Shown: positions 11,255-22,434 of the stretch, piece after piece
How positions within the stretch are numbered: the first letter of the stretch is position 1
Layout of the letters: the number at the start of each line of letters is the position of its first letter
Source of the DNA: Dimargaris cristalligena
Taxonomy: Eukaryota; Kickxellomycota; Dimargaritomycetes; Dimargaritales; Dimargaritaceae
Length of the DNA: 64,000 nt
Reading direction: 5' to 3'
NCBI GenBank assembly: GCA_027576995.1
Contig: JANBQC010000042.1
Coordinates: forward strand, 1 to 64,000
Position numbers and translations under genes: made by a program
The notes under the pieces: model-generated
The model's database searches: none
Seen by the model: only the letters and a program-made list of their open reading frames with translations
What the model was told of the DNA's origin: nothing

Positions 11255-13588
11255 TTTTGTGGTACGGTTAATAGCCGGCGTGGCAATGTGGCAATATCAG
11301 CCATTAATGAGCCGGCTGGGGTGAGGGAGGTGTATTGATGTAATAAAATAAACTATTTAATATATTGGGTGAAGTTCGACCCAGCTGTATAGGCTTTTAA
11401 AAGATATATGTGTATGGGAAAATAAGCGGGTGATAAATCCTTAACCAGTAGAATTGGCCTTATCCAACGGATTCTTCGTTATAGAGCCCAATTGAGCTTC
11501 TGTCTTACCGTTACTTTACATTCTAAAAGTACCCGAAAGTATGATAAGACATGGATGAGAGAATCATAGGAGGAGGTGTAATGGTCTCTCTCCAATAGCA
11601 AAGGTTTATGACCCCCTTTTGTACTATCTCTGGTTACGGAGCTGGGAATACGAGTCGATTGGCCAATTACAAAGGGGCGACTGGCTTACTATTGGGACAC
11701 AATAGAGAGAAGGTTGGTGGTAATGGTGGTGGTTATCAGTTGGTCCAATAGTATGAGTGAATGGTAAAAAATCGCTCAGCAATCCAAATTCTCAAAAGAT
11801 TTAGGCAAGTTGCTAGCTAGGTATACTGTGCTAGATCTGATCTGACCAGTTATCGTAAAGGAAAGGGCCCATATGGTCCCGATCATTTGTAGCCAAGTCC
11901 GGCGATAGAATGAGTGGCCCTTCTCCTCCCACCCCCTCTTGAACCCATTGGTACTTGGTATTCTGGTGGTGGGGTGGGTCCAGTAAATTGGAGTAGTACT
12001 AGGTGGGAGGGGGGGAAGAGGTTGTGCATATCATACAGAGCGTCCCTGATATACCCAAAATTGTCGCGGTCGGATAATTGCCAATGGCTAGGGCAACCCA
12101 AGCCAGGGGCTATATGTATTTATATAATCACAATAATAATCGGTATTTAATTAAGCGGTGGCTGGTTGTTTCTGCTACTAGCTGCTTTGTGTGGAGGGTG
12201 TTTAATACCCATCCTTTGATAGCGGGTAAGACTGCCTAAAGTAATAATATATATATATCAAAATATATGGTATTCCTCTTTAGGTGTGGCCCCATTAAGC
12301 TATCTAATCCGAATCCGACCGCCAATCCTGCCGCTTTATTATCAATTTAAGGCGGCCCAATCGAGCCGAGGAGACAGATGATTATACTTGTTTGGTTCAA
12401 GCAGGCACTACCGGGTTCCTTCGACCAAACTCAAGTTTTTTTTTCGCTGGACATAGGGCCGCTGTCGTGGTGCACTATTGGATACCAGACTATATCGCAT
12501 ATGAAAATGTATAACATTTAATACGTAAAGGATGCCTGCCCCTTTCCTATAAGTAAATATCCCATTCATCGTTTAAATGGCCCTGTACAGTTGGTGGTGG
12601 TGGGTCGAAGGAATCCTTGGGGCTCTCTACCTGACGGGCAGTGACTGTGCATAGAAACGGCCCAGTTGATGTACCGGAATGCCGGGTTCACACCCCAAGC
12701 AACAGTGGAGGGAGGAGGTTCCTTTGGGAAGGCTGTGAAACAGCGGGGCCCAGTCATCTACCAGAAAAACGAGTGGGTATTTCTCACCAAGTGGTTGTCA
12801 GCTGCCCAAAATACCACCTTTCCTCGCGGTATAATGGACACACACACGCCCCCCTCCTACCTCTAAGCAGTTGGTTTACTTTTATTGTTTAATAAATACT
12901 TCTTCTACTCGCATTTATCAGTAGTAGGAGCAGTAATAGTAGTAGTTGTTGTAGGAAAGAAAGTCACTTCTTCTCCTTTTATTATTACTGTTTTGTAGTC
13001 TATTTTAGTTTGGGTTTGCCGCTATTCCAAACCCCCGGTACACTCTTTCGTATATAGAGCCGTCGTCTTATTCTATATATACTACTCACCCTCTAATTGC
13101 CCCAGAAAGCTTCTCACCCTCACGCCTCCTCACTCTCCCCCCACGCTCGTCCAACCCTGAACCAGACCCTGTCCAACAGCGAAGGCTGCTGTTCTGAATT
13201 TCCTCGTTTTTAAGCCGTCCGTACTTTTCACCAAAACCAATCCTCGTCACTACCCTTTTCTATTTCTTGCTTCTGTCTCATGCACCTTCCCCTTATACTT
13301 TTGCCCTTTCCCGACTACCCAACCGAAGCCTTGCTCGTATTGTGCCTTTGTTTTCCCCGTTGCCTATTCTAACCTTTGGTCCCGAGCCAGCCTTTCCTGC
13401 TTGTTAAGAGAGATATCCCGTTGAAAGCAATTAGTCCCGCATATAGCCAAGAATCCCTCCCTCTACGCACACACCCACACCCACCACATATACACCCCTC
13501 CTACCCACACGCGCGCGCCCTCCACCGCCCCCCTTCTTTTCCCGCGTAAATAACGTGACCCTGCGTCCCAACGAGTCTCAACGGGTAT
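11255..13588. other. Intergenic region with one copy of a dispersed repeat
   Basis: It holds the YIH1 3' end (AATAAA at 11342-11347), repeat copy 1 at 11361-11490, a TA-rich patch near 12246, and from about 13080 a long pyrimidine- and CA-rich leader for the bHLH gene. Around 12570-12865 both strands have coding-like composition, but every frame meets stops and no splice-compatible exon could be fixed. Confidence 0.6.
11361..11490. repeat. Dispersed repeat, copy 1
   Basis: About 130 bases match 44512-44640 in the same orientation, with small indels and many substitutions (roughly 70% identity by eye). Shared blocks include CAGC(T/C)GTATA, CCTTAACCAG and ATCCAA(C/T)GGATT(C/T)TTCGTTATA. It has no coding frame. 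It lies in intergenic DNA and is probably an old transposon or LTR fragment; the full element is not visible. Confidence 0.7.
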
Positions 13589-16063
13589 ATGAATCCGCCC
13601 GTTTCGTCCGCCGCCACCGCCGGTCTCTCCCTGGAGGACCTGGGCATTGACCTACAGGCCCTGTCCTCCATGGGCGCCGACTTTGACCTTTCGGCCCACA
13701 CCAGCAATGGTGGTGCTTTTCACCTATCCGCCGACGGCTCGACCGCCCACCACCACCTGAATCTCCCCGCGAACACATTTTTCCACCCGGCCCACCACCA
13801 GCAGCAGCCTCCCGTGTCCGCTGCCCCGCCCACCCGCAAATACAGCCCCCAAACAACTTCCCTGCTCGAGCAACTGCAGGTGACCCTACAGCGGGCCCAG
13901 TCCGCCGGTAACTACGAACTCATTCGCCAGCTTCAGGTCCTCATTCAGTTCCAGGGCGGCCTACCCCAGACCCCTTTGAGCATGGCCCTCCACCCGTCTT
14001 CGGCCTCCTCGCACCACCCGACATCCTCCCCGCTTTTCGGAAACTCGCTGGGCCACAATCAGCCCACCCTGCTCCACACCCCTATCCCTAACACCGACCA
14101 GTCCCTACAATCACCCGCTGTTTCCCCCACCCTATTGCCTGAGGCCGCCATGGGTATGCCCCCGCCGGCCGCTCGCAAACGGCAGCACCCCGACCAGTCG
14201 TCCGCTGGGGGCCCCCCCGCCACCGCCTTCCCGCACGCAGCCACTATCATGTCGCCCCTGAAGCGACCTAACCAAGCCCGACCCCCTGTTTCCGACCAAG
14301 CCCCGCGTAAACCAGCCCGGTCCCGGACCACGTCGTCCCGACAGGCCACGCCCCGGGTGCGACCTACGGTAGAATCCAGCCCTATGCACCGACCGCCCGA
14401 ATCCCCCGCCATGCTGGCCGAAGCCCAGGAAAATTACGTCAATGCCGCTCTCCTGAACTCCCCCTTCTTCTTTGGCGCAGCTGCATGGTCACCCTGGATG
14501 CATCCCGACGCCCAGGCCCTGGCCAACCTAAGCCTCGCCAGTCCCGGGATGCTGCAGTCCCCCGCCTTCAGTCTTTCGGCTCACACGAGTCCATTGTTCA
14601 TCCCCCACGGCGGTGGGCCCCATCAAGGCCCGGCGGTGTCCGCTCCCTTCCCGCCCCTCAATGGCACGACGGTCCCGGCCCAAATGGACTTTACCCTGGG
14701 TAGTCCGGGCCTATCCGCCGCGCCCAATCCCTTGGGGCCTGCCGCTATCGCCAGCACCTCCACGGCCCCTCCAGTTGCGATGTTGGCCTCGCTTAGATCA
14801 TTGGAATCCCACTCCCGGCTGACCGCCGCTTCCTCTATTTTACCCACCGCTAGCTCGACCCCAAATTCTTTGAACCGGTTCCAGGCGCCACCCAGCGAAA
14901 ACACCTCTAGCTCGCGCTCCAACACCAACACCAACTCCAGCTCCCGATCCCGACCCACTCCCCCGCGACTGGACCAACAGCAAATGTCACTGGCCCCTGC
15001 CACACCCGCCTCTCTGATGCAGCTTAATATCCAATCCGCCGACATGGCCCAAGAGTCCGGGGCGGCCACTATGACCGCCGAACCGTCCCTGGATTCACTG
15101 GCCATGCCGCCCCCTGTTTGCCCCATGCAAAGCCCCACCAGCTTAGTCCACGAGAGCGCCACCACGCCCCCAGAAAAGCTGGCTGAGGAGCCCGCCGCTT
15201 CTCAATGTAAGCCCCGAGGGCGACCCAAGCGGCCCAAGTCGGCCAAGGGCACCCCGGTTATGTCAGGGTCCGCCCCCCAGTCGCACCCGACCCGAACTTC
15301 TTTGGGTTCGGCTCCAGCGGGACCTGTGCCAAGCGGCACCGTTCCTCCCTCGTTTGTGGCCCCCATCCCACCCTCATCTCCAGCCAAATCGATAGCTCTG
15401 ACCTCTCCCGGTATGGGTCCCACGGCACCTCCTTCGTTGATCGAAGCGTCGCCCTCCATATCCGCCACGGACACTTCCCGGTCCCACCGCATCGTTGACC
15501 GACCGACCCTCACTCCCAAGGGGGTGACGCGGGCCTCGGTGGACTCCAAGGGAATTCCCAAGATTCCGATATCCCCTCTACCCAAATCTGCCCTGACCCG
15601 TAGCCCCGCCAGTTTACTTTCCACCAACGAAATTGCTGCCCGACTGGCCGAGCGCAGTAACTACCAGAATCTACTCTCGGGCGATTCCCGGCTACTCGGT
15701 CTCACCTACGATCACGACCTTCACTCGGGTCTGGAGCAGCGGCGCTCGAACCACAAGGCAGCCGAGCAAAAACGGCGGGACTCCCTCAAGCAGTGTTTCG
15801 ACCACCTTAAAAATCGGGTACCCCAACTGGACGAAAAACTCATCAGTAAGGTCTATATTCTTAACAAGGCCTCGGACTACATTGTCCACTTGGAGGACCA
15901 GCGGCGGCGCGACCAGGTCCGGATTCGGGAACTAGAGCGGCGGTTAGATATTCCCTCCGAGCCCGACGAAAGTGAATGGGCCCCTGGCAACTCCCACGAC
16001 GCGGAGTCCCCCCGAAATGATACGCCCGCCACTGAACAGAGTGATGACGGAGACTCTAGGTAA
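13589..16063 (+). CDS. bHLH transcription factor with an upstream AT-hook
   Basis: An intronless protein of 824 residues, mostly disordered and rich in Pro, Ser, Ala and Thr. The only folded part is a basic helix-loop-helix at about residues 713-775: the basic region RRSNHKAAEQKRRDSLKQ carries the His-Glu-Arg pattern of E-box (CANNTG) binders; helix 1 is followed by the loop RVPQLDEKLISK and helix 2 KVYILNKASDYIVHLEDQ, then a charged helical extension RRRDQVRIRELERRLD that could act as a short zipper. At about 540-552 PRGRPKRPK is a canonical AT-hook core, suggesting extra minor-groove contact with AT-rich DNA. A glutamine-rich helix near residue 95 (LEQLQVTLQRAQ) may be an interaction segment. 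Expected to be nuclear and to dimerise. The subfamily (Myc/Max-like or INO2/4-like) cannot be fixed. The long CT/CA leader fits a regulated gene. Confidence 0.88.
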   Translation: MNPPVSSAATAGLSLEDLGIDLQALSSMGADFDLSAHTSNGGAFHLSADGSTAHHHLNLPANTFFHPAHHQQQPPVSAAPPTRKYSPQTTSLLEQLQVTLQRAQSAGNYELIRQLQVLIQFQGGLPQTPLSMALHPSSASSHHPTSSPLFGNSLGHNQPTLLHTPIPNTDQSLQSPAVSPTLLPEAAMGMPPPAARKRQHPDQSSAGGPPATAFPHAATIMSPLKRPNQARPPVSDQAPRKPARSRTTSSRQATPRVRPTVESSPMHRPPESPAMLAEAQENYVNAALLNSPFFFGAAAWSPWMHPDAQALANLSLASPGMLQSPAFSLSAHTSPLFIPHGGGPHQGPAVSAPFPPLNGTTVPAQMDFTLGSPGLSAAPNPLGPAAIASTSTAPPVAMLASLRSLESHSRLTAASSILPTASSTPNSLNRFQAPPSENTSSSRSNTNTNSSSRSRPTPPRLDQQQMSLAPATPASLMQLNIQSADMAQESGAATMTAEPSLDSLAMPPPVCPMQSPTSLVHESATTPPEKLAEEPAASQCKPRGRPKRPKSAKGTPVMSGSAPQSHPTRTSLGSAPAGPVPSGTVPPSFVAPIPPSSPAKSIALTSPGMGPTAPPSLIEASPSISATDTSRSHRIVDRPTLTPKGVTRASVDSKGIPKIPISPLPKSALTRSPASLLSTNEIAARLAERSNYQNLLSGDSRLLGLTYDHDLHSGLEQRRSNHKAAEQKRRDSLKQCFDHLKNRVPQLDEKLISKVYILNKASDYIVHLEDQRRRDQVRIRELERRLDIPSEPDESEWAPGNSHDAESPRNDTPATEQSDDGDSR

Positions 16064-16777
16064 CCCTAGGCTCAGCTAGTTTCCAATTAGGATCCGGTCC
16101 CCGACTTGGGAAACTATACCCTCTAATTTAATAGTCCTTCTTACATTGCCTTCCATTCCCCGCTTCTTTTAACATCTCTTAATAGACCGACGTTCTTTTA
16201 AATAGTTGTTTTTTTTTCTAGCACGTTTGTGTTGTACGCTTTCTTTAGAAGCCGCTAAAAGGTATTGCTGTCGGGATGGGAGCGTAAGCCCTGGACATAC
16301 CCAATACACCTATACATAATTACTTGTGTAAAACCACTTTCTTTGCCCAACCCCCCCTCCGTATTCGCTCATGTCTATTTATCAACCACTTCCAATGCAA
16401 TCAGATTTAATATAGGGTTTTGTATATCACCACTGATATAGTCTAGGCCCCATTCAATACCCAATAAACTCATTTCCTAGCTATTCAGCAATATATACAT
16501 ACATAAATCAGTTGGGCTGGACCATTCTGGTTAGCAAACATATAACTCCCTTTTTTTTCCAAATTACATGACATTTGGAATGGGGTGCAGCTGTGCCGAG
16601 TATCTTTCAATTGAATTTTGGAGCGGTATTTTAGATTCAAAACGGAAATTTATTGTAAAGCTCTATTAGTAGCTCTCTATTTCCCCATCCTCAATATTGG
16701 AGGGGGGGTGGTTTCAAAAATAAAATAAAATCGAGGCAGAGACGCCTGTTGTACAAAAACTTAAAACGGCATGACAT
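16064..16777. other. Convergent 3' regions of the bHLH and RNF216-like genes
   Basis: A plus-strand AATAAA lies near 16463. On the minus strand AATAAA occurs at 16649-16654, about 124 bases beyond the ligase stop. Otherwise it is AT-rich non-coding DNA; no further gene is seen. Confidence 0.65.
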
Positions 16778-19700
16778 TCATCCCTTCATGACATACTTCA
16801 AAGTGGCCACCAATGTTCGTTCGATGGCCAGTTCCCAAGTCCGAAATGTGGTTCCTTCCGGGAAACAGGGGTTGGGTAGATCGTCATCGCCACTAGACCA
16901 CTGGGCATCGGCTAAAGTGACGGGATCATTGTGTTCCGTCAGGGTGTCGGTGCCTAAATTGGCCGATCCCAGGGCCTGTAGAAATTCACGTCGGGCCCGG
17001 TCCGCGGCCCGTTGGCGTTCAGTGGTTTCGGTATCACACTTATAGAGGTCGCATAGATCACATTCGGTGCAGCGACTCCCAGGAATAAGCCGGAAGTGTT
17101 GGCAAAAATGGGTATAGGACTCTTTGGCAATGTCCCGACGGCAAACGTAGCACATTATATAGCCTGAAGACACCAAGATTCATAACATCGTGACAGAGTA
17201 TTAGAAACGAGACGGTAAATGAATATGTGGGTCGGAGAGTCGATTAGTCTGTATGGGTCAATATTGCCATTAGAATTCACTTACCACAGCGACAGGTCAT
17301 CTTATTACAGCCATCGGATTTAACGAATGAAAGTTGGCATCGTGGGCACTACCGGTTGCGTATAATAGGTACAAAAAAAAAGATTGGGTAAGTTTTGGCC
17401 TTATGTTGGTCATTTTATAAATGAAAGAGGTCAGCGCCCTTGTTCCATTACTATATCCCAAATTTTGATTTACAAACCATTAATTCTGAATTAGGAGTAC
17501 CCTCTAAATTAAAGCCAGGCCATGAAGCCTACCCCCTAGTACAGCGACGCCTTCCATTCCACTTACCGTGCGCTTGACCGCCTCATCCATGGCCTTTTCT
17601 ATATATCGTTTCAGGACGTCTTTTTTTGATTCGCCACAATGATGATCAGGAGTAAGCAGTTTATCACAGACCGGGCAGGTCAATTTCCGGCACTGCGGAT
17701 TCTTGCACTGGACGAACCCGTGGGCCGGCGGGGGTAAGGTACTAGCGGCGTTCCATGCGCGACGGAGCACGACGAGGATGCGCTGGGATTCGAGTTGAAA
17801 GACCGTGTAGATGGCCAGCACCACGGTAAACCAGAGGGCCCCGAGGTAGACCGCCGGGAATCGAAGGGGCGGGGGCACCAGCCGTAGGACTAAGCCGATG
17901 GCACGGGCCAGGGCCCAGCGCGCTAGGGTGGCCAAGACCAATACCCAAAGAATCCGGAGTACTCGCGGTCCGGCCAGCCAGTACGCCGGGGAAGTGACCG
18001 ACGGGGCGGGGGCGCCGGCTAAGCGGTCCCGGATTTCGAGGTAAGGGCAGTAAGGACAGCGGGCCGTCGGAACCCGGGGGTGTTGGGCCTGCCAGACTTG
18101 TAGGGCCCGTTGGGTTAATGCCTCGTTGAATTGGGCAAAGGATTCGGCCGGTAAATGGGCGGCCAGGCAACCGCGGGTATAGGTACCGGAACAATCGCTA
18201 TCACCGATACATTGGATTCCGGTTGGGCCCGGGGTAGCAGATGAAGAAGAGGATGAAGAGTTTGCGGCAGGGGCCATTTGTCCGAAACTAAACTCCCGGA
18301 CAAATCGGGCCAGACAGCTACGGCAACACAAGTGGCCCTCCGTACACCCCACGAGTTCTTCAAAAGGCAAGTCAAAGTAGCAGCAGCCGCAGCTAATCAA
18401 CTGGTCCTGTTCCGTGTATTCCGACTCGTTGAGATCACGGGCCAGCTGGGCGTCGCGTTCACTTTGTTGGGCCCGGGTTTGGGCGGACATGACCTCCAGA
18501 TCACGCAACAGGTCCAACTGGTACATGGCCGGGTGGTCTACGACGGTCGGACGACTGGGGAAAAACCGCATGAACGTATCAAGGAGCCAAGTGGAATTGG
18601 GTTCCTCCCGACTCAGCGTAGCCAGTTGGTGGAAACTCGCCGGGTAGTCGTCCCGGTTCTCCGCCAGGACCGCCCGGATGGTGGACTTGTACAGCTGGGG
18701 GTAGGCATTGAGCAGTCGGAGGTAGGCCCCCTCCCGGTAGTGCGGGGAACGAAAATAATCCTTGCTATCCAAGTGTCCGCACAGCGGGCGGAGACTGCTG
18801 GGCCGCGGTAAATAAAGGTGGCGGCATTTGGGGAATAGTTGGGAGGCCCCGGCCATTAGGTTCGCCAAGGGCGATATCGGCCCTTCCGTCTGGGGGGCTT
18901 TCCCTTTGGCGCGCCGGGACCGCTCGGTTAATAATGGGATCCGGGGGCCGGGCTCACCATGTCCCCCTCCTTCGGGTCCAGGTTGGGAGGAAGGCACCCT
19001 AGGTAGATCGTCCGGTGGGGTGGGTGAGGTTTTCCTGGCGCAATTTTCCACATGGTCGAAGTACTGGTCGGCCATCAAATCCGGAAAGCGCAGCGATAGT
19101 CCGTGGGGTCCCTGGTTGGGCGGGGCCGTTCGGAGTTTGGTCTGGGAGGAGAGGGTCGGGACCGGCGACGAATTAGGGGTAGGCGGTGGGGGGAGGTTGG
19201 CCGTAGCGGGGTTGATGATGGCCAAAGTGATCCAGTCCCGCAGGGCCGAGGTACTCCAGTGGGGAAATAGGCCATTTAACACGTCCAAGTAATAATTGGC
19301 GTAGCCCATGGTGGCCTCGGCTGGATCGGGCATAGGGCTGGGCTCGCGCGGGTAAAGTTCGCCCATGGCCTGGATTTTATCGATGATCCGGTGCAGTAGG
19401 GATGGTGGAATGACCATCGGGGCTGGCCCCGTTGTTGATGGGGAAGGCACTAGGGCCGGCCCCGGGTTTGCCGATGGTCCCGCGGTGGAGGAACTGGGTA
19501 ATTTCACCAAGGAGCCGGGAATATTGGTCGACGCCGATGTCGGTGTCGATGTTGATACAAGGGGGGGTTTCCGATTCGCCGACCGCACGGACCTCCGGGT
19601 GTCCCAGGGCGTTGTGCTCAACGGAGTCGTTGCTGAGTCACCCGGGGCGGTTTTCCCCAGCGTTTTGAGTAGATAGGCGATGAAGTTGGAGTCGCAGTCT

Positions 19701-19819
19701 GGGTACAGCTCCTTCACCTGGTGGAACAAAAGGGTCTCCTGGCTCGTCAAAGTTGTGGAAGGGGAGGGGCCCTCGCCAAAAAAGGAGGCTAAAAGACCCA
19801 CTGCCAGGGCCGCTGCCAT
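16778..19819 (-). CDS. RNF216/TRIAD3-type RBR E3 ubiquitin ligase with a hydrophobic insertion
   Basis: Three exons, 17567-19819, 17285-17348 and 16778-17163, keep phase and give 900 residues. RBR ligases pass ubiquitin from an E2 on RING1 to a cysteine in RING2 and then to substrate. RING1 begins near residue 475 (CGCCYFDLPFEELVGC, then GHLCCRSCLARFV). The IBR starts with TARCPYCPYLEIRD (about 585-597) and ends with CKNPQCRKLTCPVCD and HHCGE (about 700-728). RING2 spans the exon 1/2/3 junctions: CPRCQLSFVKSDGCNKMTC, with the last Cys at the position of the catalytic residue, then IMCYVCRRDI. The RNF216-specific tail SYTHFCQHFRLIPGSRC follows. Between the IBR halves lies about 100 residues holding two long hydrophobic stretches (about 616-645 and 653-675). 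The N-terminal 470 residues are largely disordered. The start gives MAAALAVGLLASFFG, which could be a weak signal or anchor. Confidence 0.88.
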
Positions 19820-20694
19820 TGCAATGGTTGGTCACGCTGTCCTATCCAGACCCAATGGGGTTGTTCGCCAATATATATGTATATATATATATATATATAT
19901 AACAATAGTAAACTAAGGGCACCTCGCGGGAGCGGTGAGGTCAAGATGGAGGCCGAGGCAATGAGCGATGAGGGGGTACCGTTGGCACAGTTGCGTGGTG
20001 GAGTAGCCCCTAAATGTTCACTGGGGCATTAAGCGAAGACTTGGAGGCAGTAGAGAAGATGGCGACGGAGAGAGCCAATGGGGGTGTTGGACGAGAATGA
20101 GAAAGAAGTCATGAACCACCACCAGTTTAGGAGTAACTAAACCCAAACGGTGTGGAAAATGGGCCGACACACCCAAGACATTATTGATTTTTGCAGTTTC
20201 GTTCTGCAGATTGGTGCAGCCGGGATGCGGTACATGAAAAGACACACTAGTCCACGCTGCGTGTGCTCCCTTTGCCCTTTATTATTAGCCCTATTGTATT
20301 TCCTAATTGGAGATTCTGGATCGTCAGATTAATTGTGTCAGGTGGGTACGTTTTTATTCGCTTATATCATTCACATACAGGTAGGAAATTCTACTAATGC
20401 CCCCTCCCCAATCAATAATAAACATGAAACCCCGGGTTTACAATTCTCATTATGAGAGCCAACAGCCCCAATTTTATTGGGGTTGGTAGTCAACCATATG
20501 TCCAAATTGAGTTAAAAGGGGAGTATGCGAATACCTATTATGAGCTAAAGAAAAGGTGTGGTGAGTATACGTACTTGGTGATTATTCCTGAACGAGGGAA
20601 GTGGGAGATATGTGACTGATCAATAAATAAAAGTATTTTTTAAAAAAAGCCAACACACTTCACACCCTGCTACCCTTGGAAAAGCAGCTCCATT
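19820..20694. other. Intergenic region between the RBR ligase and KRS1
   Basis: It contains the upstream region of the ligase, including a TA repeat at 19871-19901 about 50 bases before its ATG, and the 3' region of KRS1 (a minus-strand AATAAA-type TTTATT near 20472). No gene is seen. Confidence 0.65.
19871..19901. repeat. (TA)n microsatellite in the promoter of the RBR ligase
   Basis: An almost perfect TA run about 50 bases upstream of the ligase start codon; it could serve as the TATA region. Confidence 0.85.
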
Positions 20695-22434
20695 TTAAGG
20701 GTGTTCCATAGCCGGGGCCGCAAGGACGGCGTTATCTTCTTCGGGCTTCATGGCGGGAAACAGGATGACTTCCTTGATATTGTTGGAGTCGGTCAGGAAC
20801 ATGGTGAGGCGGTCAATGCCCATACCCCAGCCACCCGTGGGTGGCAGACCGTATTCCAGAGCGGTACAGAAGCTCTCATCGACCATCTGGGCCTCGTCGT
20901 CACCGGCCGCCTTGTCGAGAGCCTGCTGTTCGAAACGCGCACGCTGGACGAGGGGGTCGTTCAACTCGGTGTAGGCATTGCACACCTCCTTAGTGGCCAC
21001 AAACAGCTCGAAACGTTCGCACAAGCCAGGCGCGGAGCGGTGCCACTTGGCCAGGGGGGACATCATCTGGGGATGGCAGGTAATAAAGGTGGGGCTGATG
21101 CACTCCACCTCCAGGTACTCGCCCACCAGTTTGTCGAGGAGCCGGGCGTTGGTGCGGGGAGCGGAGCACTCCACGTTGTTCTTGGCACACAGGTCAATCA
21201 GGAACTTGTTGGTTTCGTCGGTGTGGAGTTGATCGGGGGCGGGGAACTTGACATTGAGACGTTCTTCCAGACCTTCGATCATGTTGATGCGACGGAAGGG
21301 CGGGGAGAAGTCAATCTCTACGGGCTCGCTGCCGGGACCCTGGGGGTGGTAGGTAACCTTGTAGCCACCGGTCAGTTCCTTGACCATGCCGGACACCATT
21401 TGTTCGGTCATTTCCATAAGGTCAAACATATCGGCATAGGCCATGTAGAACTCACAGGTGGTGAATTCGGGATTATGGGTCAAATCAATACCCTCGTTAC
21501 GGAACTGACGGCCAATTTCGTACACCCGGTCCAGACCACCCACGACGAGCATCTTCAGGTACAGCTCAGGGGCCACCCGCATAAATAGGTCCATCTTCAG
21601 GTCGTTGTGGTGGGTGACGAAGGGCTTGGCGGTGGCACCACCCGCAACCATATTCATCATGGGGGTCTCCACCTCCAAAAAGTCTTGACCATCGAGGTAC
21701 TTGCGCACGTACGAGACAATCTTGGATCGCGTGGTGAACTTGTTGCGGACGTCGTTGTTCATGATCAGATCCAGGTAACGCTGACGGTAGCGGGATTCCT
21801 GGTCCTTGAAGCCGTAGTTCGACTTGGGCAGCATCCGCAAGCAAGGCGACAGCAGAGTGACATCGCGGGGGAAAATGGACAGCTCACCGCGCTTGGACTT
21901 ACCCGGGTAACCCCGCACGCCGACGATATCCCCGCGACGGAGGATATCGTGAGTAGCGGCAAAGTCCCGCTGGGCGTCCTGGGCCTGGGCCATGATCTGC
22001 ACCTTAACCCCTTCGCCATGAAGGTCATAGAAGCGCAGCTTAGCCCCGGAGGTCCGCTTGTTGTGGATGCGGCCCGACAAGGTCACTTCCTCTTCTACGT
22101 GTTCGCCCTCCTTCAGGTAGCCGAATTTCGCAATAAACGCCGGCAGCGACAGGGAAACGTGGAACTTGTGGGGGTAGGGCTGGGGACCTTGCTGGCGGAG
22201 CTTTTCGACGGCCCGGGTGCGGATCTCAAAGTACTGATTGGGGTTCAGGTCATCTTCGGCCTCCTCGGCACTCGCGGTTTTCTTTTCAGCAGCTGGCTTG
22301 GCCGCGGCCTTGGCGGCCTTTTCGGCCTCCTTGCGACGGAGCTTCTCACGGCGCTTGAGCTCGGACTTGGAGATCATTTCACCGGTCACCTCATCCTTGT
22401 ACAGCTTCTCGGTGGCAACTGGGGCATCGGCCAT
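20695..22434 (-). CDS. KRS1: Cytosolic lysyl-tRNA synthetase (class II)
   Basis: An intronless and complete gene of 579 residues that charges tRNA-Lys with lysine. The N-terminal about 50 residues are a lysine/alanine-rich helix ([20 protein letters not shown]), the eukaryote-specific tRNA-binding extension. The anticodon-binding OB fold follows ([19 protein letters not shown] and [11 protein letters not shown]). Class II motif 1 lies in [10 protein letters not shown], motif 2 in [20 protein letters not shown], and motif 3 in [13 protein letters not shown] near the C-terminus. No residue of the motifs appears lost. There is no mitochondrial presequence before the basic helix, so the main form should be cytosolic; whether a longer mitochondrial form exists cannot be told. 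GC content and codon use look like a highly expressed gene. Confidence 0.98.
   Translation of the reverse strand: MADAPVATEKLYKDEVTGEMISKSELKRREKLRRKEAEKAAKAAAKPAAEKKTASAEEAEDDLNPNQYFEIRTRAVEKLRQQGPQPYPHKFHVSLSLPAFIAKFGYLKEGEHVEEEVTLSGRIHNKRTSGAKLRFYDLHGEGVKVQIMAQAQDAQRDFAATHDILRRGDIVGVRGYPGKSKRGELSIFPRDVTLLSPCLRMLPKSNYGFKDQESRYRQRYLDLIMNNDVRNKFTTRSKIVSYVRKYLDGQDFLEVETPMMNMVAGGATAKPFVTHHNDLKMDLFMRVAPELYLKMLVVGGLDRVYEIGRQFRNEGIDLTHNPEFTTCEFYMAYADMFDLMEMTEQMVSGMVKELTGGYKVTYHPQGPGSEPVEIDFSPPFRRINMIEGLEERLNVKFPAPDQLHTDETNKFLIDLCAKNNVECSAPRTNARLLDKLVGEYLEVECISPTFITCHPQMMSPLAKWHRSAPGLCERFELFVATKEVCNAYTELNDPLVQRARFEQQALDKAAGDDEAQMVDESFCTALEYGLPPTGGWGMGIDRLTMFLTDSNNIKEVILFPAMKPEEDNAVLAAPAMEHP

Noticed and set aside
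12566..12866. Coding-like composition on both strands between YIH1 and the bHLH gene
   Set aside because: Each candidate frame meets stops, and acceptor or donor sites do not keep phase.
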